From assembly GCA_021825945.1 (NCBI GenBank), contig JAKAFN010000006.1:62001-126000 (forward strand): a DNA stretch of 64,000 nucleotides, given 5' to 3'. Shown piece after piece: positions 10,795 to 19,289 of this stretch. The DNA comes from Pseudomonadota bacterium. GTDB taxonomy: Bacteria > Pseudomonadota > Gammaproteobacteria > Burkholderiales > Burkholderiaceae_F. The first letter of the stretch is position 1. Every line of letters begins with the position of its first letter. The position numbers were made by a program, and so were the translations under genes. The notes beneath the pieces are model-generated. The model was not told where the DNA came from, did not search any database, and was given only the letters and a program-made list of their open reading frames with translations.

Positions 10795-11748
10795 TCATGC
10801 CGCGGGCCGCATCAACCCCCACGCGATCATCGCCAGCGCGACGAGGGTGAGCAGGCCGGGGATGCCGAGCCGTCGCAGCGCAGAACGGAAGAACGCGCGC
10901 ACGCCCGATGCGCCCTGCTCGGTGCCGAACTCGAAGCGTAGCAGGCCCTCGCCGCGGTTCTTGCGCGCATGGAGGCGGTTGCAGGCATCGATGCACTCGC
11001 CGCAGTCGATGCAGCGATCGACGGGCCGAATGTCGGTGGGCGTGATGCCGGTCACGCACATCGTGGTGCAGTAGTTGCAGCGCGCGCAGTCCGCCGAGCG
11101 CGTGGCGTCGTAGTGGACATGCAGCGCGTCCCCGGTGCGGAACAGCAACTGACCGTAGCGGTACGGGCAGAGGAAGTTGCACCAGAAGTGGCGAAACACG
11201 GCGGTGTCGACGAGCACCGCCACGATGGAAACGAAATAGAGGCGGTGCATGAACTGCGCGAACTGGGGGTCGGCATGCAGCGTGAGCAGCGACCAGATCT
11301 CGTCGGGCGGTACGAAGTAGAAGAGCGGAATGATGCCCAGCACCAGGGAGATGCCAAGCAGGCTCGCACTCAGCACGGTCCAGTTCAGCGCCTTGTTCTT
11401 CGAGGGGGCGACGATCAGCCCTGCGCTCTCGACGTCGACGTTGGCGCGGTGGCCGAGAAATCGGTGCGTGAGCACGTTCGCCCATTCCGCGACCGAGTTT
11501 TGCGGACACAGCCAGCCGCACCAGACCGTGCCGATGGTGGTATAGGTCACCAGCGGTGCGGCGGCGAGGAACAGCGCGAGGCCGAGGATCACCGGGAAGT
11601 TGCGCAGGGTGACGGGATGGCCGAGCAGCATCAGGCTCGCCGTCGTGAGGTCGATGCGGAAAATGCCCAACACCGGAATCAGTGTCAGCGCGATCAGCGC
11701 CGCGACCTGGGTCAATCGCCGTTTGCCATGATATTGCGGCGTGTTCAT
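10795..11748 (-). CDS. CcoG/RdxA-like membrane 4Fe-4S protein, lacking the usual C-terminal extension
   Basis: 317 residues with about five membrane segments (near 14-34, 52-74, 124-146, 168-188, 294-312). Two CxxxCP motifs (C77/C81 and C190/C194) are typical of the NapH/CcoG/NosR fold, followed by two CxxCxxCxxxC clusters (C221-C224-C227-C231 and C246-C249-C252-C256) for two 4Fe-4S centres on the cytoplasmic side. CcoG (RdxA/FixG) proteins reduce or deliver copper for cbb3 oxidase assembly but are ~450-480 residues with a C-terminal FixG Ig-like domain. Here the chain stops after one more TM helix, so the exact role is uncertain; a general membrane electron-transfer partner is as plausible. 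Its ATG overlaps the ftsH stop (ATGA), so the two are translationally coupled; no ccoNOPQ genes are nearby. Confidence 0.72.
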   Translation of the reverse strand: MNTPQYHGKRRLTQVAALIALTLIPVLGIFRIDLTTASLMLLGHPVTLRNFPVILGLALFLAAAPLVTYTTIGTVWCGWLCPQNSVAEWANVLTHRFLGHRANVDVESAGLIVAPSKNKALNWTVLSASLLGISLVLGIIPLFYFVPPDEIWSLLTLHADPQFAQFMHRLYFVSIVAVLVDTAVFRHFWCNFLCPYRYGQLLFRTGDALHVHYDATRSADCARCNYCTTMCVTGITPTDIRPVDRCIDCGECIDACNRLHARKNRGEGLLRFEFGTEQGASGVRAFFRSALRRLGIPGLLTLVALAMIAWGLMRPAA

Positions 11749-13601
11749 GGCCGGGATTCCGGCGGCCCGACCTCCTGTGCGGGCAGGGGCTGCACCGCAG
11801 CCAAGACCGTGCGCAGTTCTTCGTCCGCGAGGGTTTCCTTCTCCAGCAGGCGCTGCGCGCCGTTGCGCAACAGCGCCATGTTGCGGGTCAGGATGGTGCG
11901 GGCCTTGGCGAGCGCCTCCTCCACCAGCGCATGGGTGGCATGGTCGATGGCGCGCGCGGTCTGCTCGGAGTACTCACGCCGCTGTGCGGGAAGGCCATCC
12001 GAGGCCATGAACTGCTGCGCGTCCCGTTCGAATACCAGCGGGCCGAGGGCTTCGTCCATGCCGTAGCGTACGACGATGCTGTGGGCGATGTCCGTGACCT
12101 TGATCAGATCATCGGCGGCACCCGTGGAAACCTCGTCGAACACCAACTGTTCGGCGACGCGTCCGCCGAGCAGGACGGCCATCTTGTCCTCGAGCTCTTC
12201 CCGGGTCATCAGGTAGCGATCCTCGGTGGGGCGCTGGATGGTGTAGCCCAGCGCCCCGATGCCGCGGGGAATGATGGAGATCTTCTGCACGGCATCCTGC
12301 CCCGGCAGCGACGCCGCGACCAGGGCATGACCCATCTCGTGGTGCGCGACGAACGCGCGCTCCTTCGGGTTCAGTAGGCGCGAGCGCTTTTCCAGGCCGG
12401 CGACGATGCGCTCGATCGCGCTCGTGAAGTCGTCCTCTTCGACCTTCTGGTGATCGCGTCGCGTGGCCTGCAGCGCCGCTTCGTTGACCAGGTTGGCGAG
12501 GTCCGCGCCGGAGAATCCCGGAGTGAGGGCGGCGATCTTGTCGAGATCGACGCTGTCCGCAATCGTGACCTTGCGGGTATGGACGCGCAGGATCTGCAGG
12601 CGGCCGCTGCGATCCGGCCGGTCGACCAGCACCTGGCGGTCGAATCGGCCGGCGCGCAGCAGCGCCGGATCGAGGATTTCGGGGCGGTTGGTGGCGGCGA
12701 GGAGCACGAGCCCTGCGCTCGAGTCGAAGCCGTCGAGTTCCGCAAGCAACTGGTTGAGCGTCTGCTCCTTTTCATCGTGGCCGCCCAGACCATAAGCGCC
12801 GCGGGCGCGTCCGAGCGCATCGATCTCGTCGATGAAAATGATCGCCGGTGCCTTTTTGCGCGCCTCTTCGAAGAGATCGCGCACGCGGGCGGCTCCGACG
12901 CCGACGAACATTTCGACGAATTCGGATCCGTTGATGGAGAAGAAGGCCACGCCGGCTTCGCCCGCCACCGCGCGGGCGAGCAGCGTCTTGCCGGTTCCCG
13001 GCGGGCCGACGAGCAGCACCCCCTTGGGGATCTTGGCCCCGAGGCGGCCGTAGCGGCTGGGGTCCTTCAGGAAGCCGACGATTTCGCGGAGTTCCTCCTT
13101 GGCCTCATCGACGCCGGCGACGTCCCCGAACGTCACCTTCACATCGGTTTCGACGTAGACCTTGGCCTTGCTCTTGCCGATCGCGAGCAACCCGGTGCCG
13201 AGGTCGCCGGCGCGGTCCTGCAGGCGACGCATGAGCAGCAGCCAGATTCCGAAAAAGATCGCGGTCGGGATGAGCCAGCGCATGAGTTCCCGAAAGAATC
13301 CGCTGTCGACGACACCGCGGAACTGGACGTTATATTGCGCCAGATCATTGGCGAGCGCCGGATCTACCCGCGTGGTGACGAAGTTCTTGCGCCCGTTGGC
13401 GAGCGGTGCGCGCAGGGACCCTTCGATGTAGTTGCGGGTGATCGCGATGTCACCGACATTGCCTTTTTTCAGCTGGGTGAGAAAGGCGCTGTAGGCCATC
13501 GGCTCGGTGTTGCGGTACTGCAGCCACGCGTCGTGCAGAAACACCACGCCGAGCAGGGCGAAGATCAGATACGCCAAGTTGAAGGAAGTCTTCTTTTCCA
13601 T
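11745..13601 (-). CDS. ftsH: FtsH-family membrane ATP-dependent zinc metalloprotease
   Basis: 618 residues. Topology of FtsH: TM1 (~9-27), a ~75-residue periplasmic domain, TM2 (~107-124), then a cytoplasmic AAA+ module with Walker A GPPGTGKT (199-206), Walker B IIFIDEID (254-261), second region of homology (303-321) and zinc site HEMGH (421-425), with D497/D498 as the probable third ligand. It extracts and degrades membrane and short-lived cytoplasmic proteins. The usual neighbour rlmE (ftsJ) is absent and a ccoG-like gene is coupled downstream, so this may be a second, specialised paralogue rather than the essential housekeeping copy. ATG 13601 (MEKKTSFNL) is preferred over the longer frame. 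Its divergent neighbour is the host-attachment gene. Confidence 0.9.
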   Translation of the reverse strand: MEKKTSFNLAYLIFALLGVVFLHDAWLQYRNTEPMAYSAFLTQLKKGNVGDIAITRNYIEGSLRAPLANGRKNFVTTRVDPALANDLAQYNVQFRGVVDSGFFRELMRWLIPTAIFFGIWLLLMRRLQDRAGDLGTGLLAIGKSKAKVYVETDVKVTFGDVAGVDEAKEELREIVGFLKDPSRYGRLGAKIPKGVLLVGPPGTGKTLLARAVAGEAGVAFFSINGSEFVEMFVGVGAARVRDLFEEARKKAPAIIFIDEIDALGRARGAYGLGGHDEKEQTLNQLLAELDGFDSSAGLVLLAATNRPEILDPALLRAGRFDRQVLVDRPDRSGRLQILRVHTRKVTIADSVDLDKIAALTPGFSGADLANLVNEAALQATRRDHQKVEEDDFTSAIERIVAGLEKRSRLLNPKERAFVAHHEMGHALVAASLPGQDAVQKISIIPRGIGALGYTIQRPTEDRYLMTREELEDKMAVLLGGRVAEQLVFDEVSTGAADDLIKVTDIAHSIVVRYGMDEALGPLVFERDAQQFMASDGLPAQRREYSEQTARAIDHATHALVEEALAKARTILTRNMALLRNGAQRLLEKETLADEELRTVLAAVQPLPAQEVGPPESRP

Positions 13602-13800
13602 CGCTCCGGCCGTGCTTTCGCAAAAGGATCCGCGTTCATTCCGCGGTTTGATTCTCCCACACTGCATGGAAATCGGCAGGCCATGACACGGTTGCCGGCC
13701 ACGTGTCGTCGACGAACGGAGCTTGTCGACCTCCGCTGGTCAATGGCTGGGCAGACGGTGTACCGTATGTCCGAGTCCGACTCGAACGGGAGGCTGAGCG

Positions 13801-14262
13801 ATGAACCGCATTTGGGTGATGGTTGCAAACTCCATGCAGGCGCGTTGTTTCGAACAGGGCCGGGCGACCGGAACGGTGCTGGAGCCTCTGGCGACGTTTT
13901 GGTGTCCGCAGGGGCGTAGCAAGGGTGCGGACCTGACCGCCGACCGGTCGGGGCACGAGGAAATGGGCCACGGTCGCGGCAGTTCGAGTTACGGACCGCG
14001 GCTGGACGCGCGCGCCAAGGTGCGGGAGGAGTTCGCACGGGATCTGGCGCACTTCCTCAATGCCGGGGTTGCCGCACACCGTTGCAATGGTTTGGTCGTG
14101 CTGGCGGCACCGCCGTTCCTCGGCCGCATCAAATCGCATTTGAGTCGCCCGGCGTCCAAGGTACTGGCAGCCGCGATCGGGCGCAATCTCGTCGACCTCG
14201 ACGACGCAACCTTGGTGCGGCGGATCCGCGACGAGGTCCCGCGCGCGACATGGTTGCACTGA
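13801..14262 (+). CDS. Host attachment family protein
   Basis: 153 residues, soluble. The beginning 'RIWVMVANSMQARCFE' and the later 'CNGLVVLAAPPFLGRIKSHL' plus 'DLDDATLVRRIRDEVP' match the family annotated 'protein required for attachment to host cells' (AtsA-like, first named in plant-associated bacteria), whose fold resembles the archaeal eRF1/baeRF group. Members are common in free-living proteobacteria, so the name should not be read as evidence for a host; the biochemical role is unknown. ATG 13801 follows 'GGGAGGCTGAGCG', giving a good ribosome site. Divergent from ftsH across ~200 nt; arginase follows after 79 nt. Confidence 0.75.
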   Translation: MNRIWVMVANSMQARCFEQGRATGTVLEPLATFWCPQGRSKGADLTADRSGHEEMGHGRGSSSYGPRLDARAKVREEFARDLAHFLNAGVAAHRCNGLVVLAAPPFLGRIKSHLSRPASKVLAAAIGRNLVDLDDATLVRRIRDEVPRATWLH

Positions 14263-14341
14263 CGAGGACCGGGATGCGGGTCATCAGGACCCATTTGCGG
14301 CCAACCCGCGTCCTGCCCGTTCGGCGGAGAGCGGGAACGGG

Positions 14342-15289
14342 ATGAACGGCGGCACCATGGGCGAGGGCTTGCGGGGTGGCGATGCCCGGGTGACCCTCAT
14401 CGGCGCCCCGACGGACGTCGGGGCCGGGCTGCGCGGCGCTTCGATGGGGCCCGAGGCCTTGCGGGTCGCCGGTATCGCAACGGCTCTGCGGAAGCAGGGC
14501 GTGGAGGTCGAGGATCGGGGCAATCTCGTCGGTCCGGGCAATCCGCAAGCTGCGGCGGTCGGCGGGATCCGTCATCGCAGCGAGGTCGCACAGTGGAATC
14601 GGGCGGTATTCGAGGCCACGCAGGCGGTGCTGGAAACCCGGCGGATCCCCATCCTGCTCGGCGGTGACCACAGCCTCGCAATCGGTTCGATCAGCGCCGT
14701 CGCGCGCCATTGCCGTGGTGCGCGACGCGATCTGCGCGTGCTCTGGCTCGACGCGCATGCGGATGTGAACACCGATGTCCATACCCCGACGGGCAACTTG
14801 CACGGTATGCCGGTGGCTTGTCTCTGCGGTAGCGGTCCGGAGGAACTGACCGGCCTCGCCGGCATCGTCCCCGCGATCGAGCCCGACCGCATCCGCCAGA
14901 TCGGAGTCCGCAGCGTCGATGCCGGGGAACGTCCGCGGCTGCGCGAGTTGGCCATGCAGGTCTATGACATGCGTGCGATCGACGAGTCCGGTATGCGGGC
15001 GTGCATGGAACGGGCGCTCGCCGGCGTCAATCCGGATACCCACCTCCACGTCAGCCTGGACGTCGATTTCCTCGATCCCGACATGGCTCCGGGGGTGGCG
15101 ACCCCTGTGCGCGGCGGGCCGACCTATCGCGAGGCGCAACTGTGCATGGAGATGATCGCGGATGCGGGATGTCTGCGTTCTCTCGACATCGTAGAGTTGA
15201 ACCCGGCCCGCGACGTTCGGAACCGGACAGCCACCTTGGTGGTCGAACTCGTGGAGTCGCTGTTCGGAAAGAGCACGCTGATGAAGTAG
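14342..15289 (+). CDS. rocF: Arginase (ureohydrolase family)
   Basis: 315 residues. Hydrolyses L-arginine to ornithine and urea in the cytoplasm using a binuclear Mn centre. The three ureohydrolase signatures are intact: 'LLGGDHSLAIG', 'LWLDAHADVNT' and 'SLDVDFLDPDMAPGV', plus 'ELNPARD' near the end. 'HTPTGNLHGMP' after DAHAD is typical of arginase rather than agmatinase, and the 'NVGPGNP'-like 'NLVGPGNP' N-terminal stretch also favours arginase. ATG 14342 is preceded by GGAGAGCGGGAACGGG; ATG 14357 is an alternative. No urease or other arginine-catabolic genes are visible, so the fate of the urea cannot be read from this window. Formiminoglutamase is a less likely reading. Confidence 0.88.
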   Translation: MNGGTMGEGLRGGDARVTLIGAPTDVGAGLRGASMGPEALRVAGIATALRKQGVEVEDRGNLVGPGNPQAAAVGGIRHRSEVAQWNRAVFEATQAVLETRRIPILLGGDHSLAIGSISAVARHCRGARRDLRVLWLDAHADVNTDVHTPTGNLHGMPVACLCGSGPEELTGLAGIVPAIEPDRIRQIGVRSVDAGERPRLRELAMQVYDMRAIDESGMRACMERALAGVNPDTHLHVSLDVDFLDPDMAPGVATPVRGGPTYREAQLCMEMIADAGCLRSLDIVELNPARDVRNRTATLVVELVESLFGKSTLMK

Positions 15290-15392
15290 TGCGTCGCGTT
15301 ACAAGCGGAAACGCAATGGCGTGCCCGGCGGCTGTCGTCGTTCGCTAGTATTGGCAGAAGATTCGCCGGGGAACCGGAAAAAGGAGAGTGTG

Positions 15393-15788
15393 ATGAAACG
15401 GGTTTTGGGTTTGGCGGTTCTGGCCTTGCTTGCCAATGCGGCGCTACTCGGAACCGCGCAGGCGGATGGCTGGCGCGGCGGCTGGGGCGGCGGTGACGGC
15501 TGGCGCGGCGGCTGGGGCGGCGGTGACGGCTGGCGCGGCGGCTGGGGTGGTGACGGTATGGGCGCTGCGGTGGTGGGCGGCATGCTCGGAGGGATGATCG
15601 CGCAGGGTGTCGCTCCGCCGCCGGTCGTCGCGGCGCCGCCGGCGGTCATCGTTCCGCAACCGGCGTACGGATACGGATATGCGCCGCCCGCGGTGGCCTA
15701 TCCCGCGCCGCCGGCGTATGTGCAGCCCGCCTATCCGGCCCCCTACGGATATGGCGGCTACTACTACGGCGGCGGCGACGACGATTGA
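15393..15788 (+). CDS. Secreted Gly/Trp- and Pro/Tyr-rich repeat protein, function unknown
   Basis: 131 residues. Signal peptide 1-24 ending AQA, then three in-frame copies of DGWRGGWGGG (residues 25-53), a short Gly/Met hydrophobic stretch ('AAVVGGMLGGMIAQG', ~57-71), a Pro/Ala/Tyr-rich tail with PAYGYGYAPP-like repeats and an acidic end (GGGDDD). Such low-complexity exported proteins are usually called glycine-zipper or Gly-rich hypothetical proteins; the GGMLGGMI segment fits a glycine zipper. No catalytic domain is visible and no function is assigned. ATG 15393 has AAGGAGAG upstream at good spacing. It is followed after 69 nt by an unrecognised lipoprotein gene. Confidence 0.75.
   Translation: MKRVLGLAVLALLANAALLGTAQADGWRGGWGGGDGWRGGWGGGDGWRGGWGGDGMGAAVVGGMLGGMIAQGVAPPPVVAAPPAVIVPQPAYGYGYAPPAVAYPAPPAYVQPAYPAPYGYGGYYYGGGDDD
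15465..15551 (+). repeat. In-frame 30-nt tandem repeats within the secreted repeat gene
   Basis: Two complete 30-nt units and a third 27-nt unit, nearly identical at DNA level, encode DGWRGGWGGG. The identity of the copies suggests recent slippage or expansion and makes copy number likely to vary between strains. Confidence 0.85.
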
Positions 15789-15857
15789 GGACGCGCGCGG
15801 TGGAGTCGCAGGCCCAGAGCCCCGGCTCCGGGCATTCGGAAAACGGGACGGAAACGC

Positions 15858-16685
15858 GTGGTGACCACGAAACGCATTCCTTTCGTCGCGCGGGGCACCT
15901 CTTGCGTGGCGTTGGTTCTGGCGCTGGCCGCTTGCGGCAGCAACGATAACGGCTACGTGTGCGGCTACGACGCCTTCGGAGATCCGCTCTTCTGTTCCAT
16001 CCCGACCACACCGAATCCGCCGACGCAGCCGGCACCGGTGGCGTCGACGGACACCTTCGATACCGCGGCGGCGATGACCAACGTCGCGACGCAGGCGTTT
16101 TCCTATACGGTCAGCGGCTATGACAGTTCAGGCAATACCTACACCGTCGTCTATGCATCGTCGCCGGGCGGGAGTTCGAGCTTCCAGACCGGAGCCGGGA
16201 CCAGTGTGCCGGCGATCATCACCACCGTGACCGAGACGTTTTCCGAGAACGGCTCGTCGCCTTCGGTGACGACCACGACCAATTATTTCGATCCGTCCAC
16301 CTACGCCTTTCTCGGTTCGAACAGTAATTTCCTGGGCGGCTATGAAGTGGTGTCGCCGACCCCGACCGCTTCGCCGGTTCCGCCGACCGCGACCGAAGGG
16401 CAGTCGACGTCGCTGTTTTCGGCGAATCTGTTCCGCGACGCGACGATGGCGGTGAACGACGGCACGCTGACCGAAAACTTCGCGCTCGACGCCGATACCG
16501 CGGCGACGGCGCTGATGTGTCTCGACGATACGACGAGTCCGAGCGCGTCGGGTACGGCGGATGGCCTGGTTTCGGGACAGACGTCCGTCTGCTATCGGAT
16601 CAGCCCGGCAGGCACCATCCAGGGGATCGAACTCACGCAACCGGTCGCCAACGTGGGTATGGTGACGTTCTGGCAAACTTCATGA
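15858..16685 (+). CDS. Predicted lipoprotein, function unknown
   Basis: 275 residues; not recognised. A signal peptide ends in a lipobox 'LALAAC' with the lipidated Cys at 26. The mature part starts with two further Cys (C35, C46), a Pro-rich linker, and then a Thr/Ser-rich beta-strand-like body with two more Cys near the end ('LMCLDD', 'SVCYRIS'), so two disulfides are possible. The Thr/Ser-rich, low-charge composition is typical of surface-exposed or outer-membrane-anchored proteins. Two adjacent GTG codons (15858, 15861) are the only plausible starts. It sits between the secreted repeat protein and a 59-residue ORF on the same strand; the three may form a unit. Confidence 0.65.
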   Translation: MVTTKRIPFVARGTSCVALVLALAACGSNDNGYVCGYDAFGDPLFCSIPTTPNPPTQPAPVASTDTFDTAAAMTNVATQAFSYTVSGYDSSGNTYTVVYASSPGGSSSFQTGAGTSVPAIITTVTETFSENGSSPSVTTTTNYFDPSTYAFLGSNSNFLGGYEVVSPTPTASPVPPTATEGQSTSLFSANLFRDATMAVNDGTLTENFALDADTAATALMCLDDTTSPSASGTADGLVSGQTSVCYRISPAGTIQGIELTQPVANVGMVTFWQTS

Positions 16686-16729
16686 AGTGCTTTTTGCAAC
16701 CGGTAGCAATGAACCGATAGGGAGAGGCG

Positions 16730-16909
16730 ATGACGAACGACGAGTTGCGTGCGATGCTGATGGATGACATCGAAAATGCGCGGAAGAAGGCGCAGTTCTA
16801 CCGCGAGCATCATCTGGCCGAAGCGGCTCATTATGCGAACAAACTGGCGGAAAACATCGAACTCGCATTGACGACGTTGCCGAGCGACGACGATCCGGAG
16901 ATCGACTGA
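16730..16909 (+). CDS. Small (59 aa) charged helical protein, function unknown
   Basis: Short ORF beginning MTNDELRAML and ending PSDDDPEID. AGGGAGAGGCG upstream is a strong ribosome-binding site at correct spacing, which is the main support that it is real. The sequence is rich in Glu, Lys, Ala and His and should form a long amphipathic helix or helical hairpin (about residues 3-48), with an acidic tail. No membrane segment or signal peptide. It lies 44 nt after the lipoprotein gene and before a perfect stem-loop at 16919-16950. No family recognised. Confidence 0.6.
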   Translation: MTNDELRAMLMDDIENARKKAQFYREHHLAEAAHYANKLAENIELALTTLPSDDDPEID

Positions 16910-16918
16910 AGAAGTCCC

Positions 16919-16950
16919 CGACGCCGGATTGCGGGACGCATCCGGCGTCG
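16919..16950. terminator. Stem-loop between convergent genes, probable bidirectional transcription end
   Basis: CGACGCCGGAT (16919-16929) pairs perfectly with ATCCGGCGTCG (16940-16950) around a 10-nt loop, 11 bp in all. It lies 9 nt after the stop of the 59-aa gene and 22 nt from the stop of the opposing MBL gene. There is no T-tract on either strand, so it would be a non-canonical terminator or an mRNA-stabilising hairpin. Confidence 0.45.
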
Positions 16951-16971
16951 CCGCATGAACGGGGCGCCGGG

Positions 16972-17760
16972 TTACTCGATCCGCCACTGCGGATCGGGGA
17001 TGCGATAGTTCTCTTCGGTCATCAGATCGATTCCGCAGCGCAGGCCGGCGATCCACTCGATGAAGCGTTTGACGGCGACCTTACCGCGGATCGGCGCGCC
17101 ATGCTGCGGAACGATGGCTTCGATGTCGAGTTGCGAAACCATCTCCGCCCACAACACGCAGGCGCGGTTGCCGACCATATATCTTCGGTGGAAGGCCAGC
17201 ATTCCGGTGAGATGTTCTTCGAGATTCGCCACTTCCTGCTTGATCCGTTCCTGCGGAAGCATCGACGCACCGAGATCGCCGCTGAACAGGATCTGCGAGA
17301 TCGGATCGTAGACCTGAAAATTCCCCTCCGAGTGCAGGAAATGTGCGGGCAGGATCAGCAGCTGCGCGTTGCCGACGGTGACCACGCCGCCGCGGTCGGG
17401 AATCGCGGTGACGCGACCTTCCGTGCGCCCCGGGGGCGCGAAGTGCGGTACGAAACGCGCCCATAGACGCGAGATCAGCAAGCGCGTGTTGCTCGCGGAC
17501 AGCCACCGCGGCAGGGAGGCGACGATGTCGGGATCCGCATGCGAGGCGAATACGTACTGGAGTTCCTTGGGAGGAAAGAACCGGCTCATGCTGATGAAGA
17601 GCTCGTTGTAGGTCATGTTGCCGCCGGGATCGAGCAACATACCGCGACCGTGATCGACGATCAGTACCTGATTGGCCTGGACCGCATCGCCCTGCTCATC
17701 GACGAGGTCCGTGAATAGGATGCAGGTATGGTCGTTCTTGTTGTAGAGCTCCAGTCCCAC
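16972..17760 (-). CDS. MBL-fold diiron (ODP-like) protein with altered metal motif
   Basis: 262 residues, related to the metallo-beta-lactamase half of flavodiiron proteins but with no flavodoxin domain. Flavodiiron enzymes reduce O2 or NO at a diiron site with motif HxExDH; here the matching segment reads 'ASHADPDIVAS' (HxDxDI), so one Glu becomes Asp and the last His becomes Ile. Downstream ligand candidates persist: His in 'PAHFLHSEGNF', Asp in 'LFSGDLGAS' and His in 'VPQHGAPI'. It may bind O2 or serve as a sensor rather than as a reductase; redox function is inferred. GTG 17760 is chosen because GGGAGGG lies 3 nt before it and the protein then starts at the conserved 'GLELYN'; ATG 17772 is the alternative. 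Confidence 0.7.
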   Translation of the reverse strand: MGLELYNKNDHTCILFTDLVDEQGDAVQANQVLIVDHGRGMLLDPGGNMTYNELFISMSRFFPPKELQYVFASHADPDIVASLPRWLSASNTRLLISRLWARFVPHFAPPGRTEGRVTAIPDRGGVVTVGNAQLLILPAHFLHSEGNFQVYDPISQILFSGDLGASMLPQERIKQEVANLEEHLTGMLAFHRRYMVGNRACVLWAEMVSQLDIEAIVPQHGAPIRGKVAVKRFIEWIAGLRCGIDLMTEENYRIPDPQWRIE

Positions 17761-17763
17761 GTT

Positions 17764-17770
17764 CCCTCCC
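17764..17770 (-). promoter_or_regulatory. Shine-Dalgarno deciding the start of the MBL/ODP gene
   Basis: GGGAGGG followed by AAC and GTG. The spacing is short, but no comparable site precedes the in-frame ATG at 17772, which itself overlaps this motif. Confidence 0.55.
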
Positions 17771-17907
17771 ATATGGAAACTTCGAACCCGGCGCCGCCTT
17801 GGTGAGCGGGGTGGTTCGGCGCAGACGTCCATCGCCGAATCCGCGCAGCGTAGCGCAAAACGCGCACCGGAAACGGCGGAGTCCGGGGGTGGGCGCGGGA
17901 GTGAAAA

Positions 17908-19212
17908 CTATTCTCGCGGTTGAGAATCGAAGGTCAGCGACAGCTCCTGGTAGAGCTCCGGCCCGAAGCGCTCGCTGATCGCCTTCGAAAGCAGGGCGGC
18001 GGTCATCAGGCTGATCACCATCGCATGACCGCCAACCATTTCCATGACGATGATCGCCGAGGTGATGGGGGATTGGGTCACGGCCGCAAGAAACCCGGCC
18101 ATGCAGATGGCGACCACGGGATGGATGCCGATGCCGAAGTGAAACCACTGCACCAGGTCGAATCCGATCGATGCGCCGACGGCAAGGGAGGGCGCGAACA
18201 AGCCGCCGGGAATGCCGGAGAAATAGGAAATCGCCGTCGCCGCGTATCGTGCGATCGGCGTGTACCAAGGCAGATGAATCTGCCCGTCGATCGCCGCGGC
18301 GGTGATGCCGTAGCCGCTGCCCAGGGACACGCCGCTGCTGGCCATGCCGATCAGCGCCACGAGCAGGCCGCAGACTCCGGCAAACCGGATCGGATATTGC
18401 TTGCGGAGCTGCCAGATCCGGGCGTGTGCGTGGCGCCGCGGCAGAAGCATGAGATAGCTGAACGCGCCCCCGATCACCCCGCAGACCACGCCGCCGACGA
18501 GGACCGCCGGAATGACGTCGACACCGACCGAGCCGACGATGAGCTTGCCGAAATAGCGGTAGTTGCCCTCGAACGCGATCGCCGTGAGGCCCGAGACGAT
18601 GATCGTGCTGAGCAGCACCGCCGAGGTTCGCGCTTCGAAGCGTCGCGCCAGTTCTTCGATCGCAAAGACGATGCCGGCGAGCGGCGTGTTGAATGCCGCG
18701 GCGATGCCGGCGGCGCCACCGGCGATGATGAGGTCGGGTGCACGGATGACGCGTTGGTTCGGCAGCCAGCGATGTGCAATCAGCATGAAAATCGCGCTGA
18801 TATGGACGGTCGGCCCCTCGCGTCCGGCGGAAAATCCGGCGAACAGCGCCAAGGCGCCCAGGAACACCTTGCCGACGGCGATGCGCAGGGACAGCAGCCG
18901 GGTCACCGGTTCATGCTTGCGCAACGCGCGGGTGGCGGCGATCACCTGGGGGATGCCGCTGCCTTGCGAGCCCGGAAAATGGCGCGTGGTCGCCCAGACC
19001 ACGAACATGCCGAGGCTCGGGGTGAGCAGCAAAGTCAGCCAGAGTCGACCGTCGGTGAGGCGGCTGAACGCGTCGAGTGCCAGGTCGGAGAGCTTGGTGA
19101 AGCCGACTGCCGCGACCCCGGCGATGGCGGCGAAGGTCCAGATCGTGATCCGCGTGCGCCAGCGCACGGAACTGAACAGCTTCGTCGGATGGATGATGCT
19201 GGCGATCGCCAT
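17908..19212 (-). CDS. ClC-family chloride channel/antiporter
   Basis: 434 residues with the ~10-18 membrane helices of the ClC fold. Selectivity-filter motifs are present: 'GSQGSGIPQ' (GSGIP), 'GREGPTVH' (GREGP with the gating Glu) and 'GIPGGLFAPSL' (GxFxP). ClC proteins exchange Cl- for H+ or conduct Cl-; in bacteria they help survive acid shock. There is no C-terminal CBS pair. The next gating-helix Tyr region could not be placed, so channel and antiporter modes are not distinguished. The ATG at 19212 is preceded by a hairpin plus T-run that looks like the terminator of pal, leaving almost no leader; a TTG at 19224 lies within the T-run. Expression may need an unusual start or read-through from pal. 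Confidence 0.85.
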   Translation of the reverse strand: MAIASIIHPTKLFSSVRWRTRITIWTFAAIAGVAAVGFTKLSDLALDAFSRLTDGRLWLTLLLTPSLGMFVVWATTRHFPGSQGSGIPQVIAATRALRKHEPVTRLLSLRIAVGKVFLGALALFAGFSAGREGPTVHISAIFMLIAHRWLPNQRVIRAPDLIIAGGAAGIAAAFNTPLAGIVFAIEELARRFEARTSAVLLSTIIVSGLTAIAFEGNYRYFGKLIVGSVGVDVIPAVLVGGVVCGVIGGAFSYLMLLPRRHAHARIWQLRKQYPIRFAGVCGLLVALIGMASSGVSLGSGYGITAAAIDGQIHLPWYTPIARYAATAISYFSGIPGGLFAPSLAVGASIGFDLVQWFHFGIGIHPVVAICMAGFLAAVTQSPITSAIIVMEMVGGHAMVISLMTAALLSKAISERFGPELYQELSLTFDSQPRE

Positions 19213-19214
19213 GA

Positions 19215-19246
19215 TAAAAAACAAGCGGCGGCCTGCCAGCCGCCGC
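19215..19246 (-). terminator. Rho-independent terminator downstream of pal
   Basis: On the - strand GCGGCGGC, a 6-nt loop and GCCGCCGC (19246-19225) are followed by TTGTTTTTTA. This is the best intrinsic terminator in the window. It lies 43 nt after the pal stop and runs to within 3 nt of the ClC ATG. Confidence 0.8.
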
Positions 19247-19289
19247 CTGAGATTCGCTCAGAATCGCGAATGGTAGAGCAAATCCCCCG

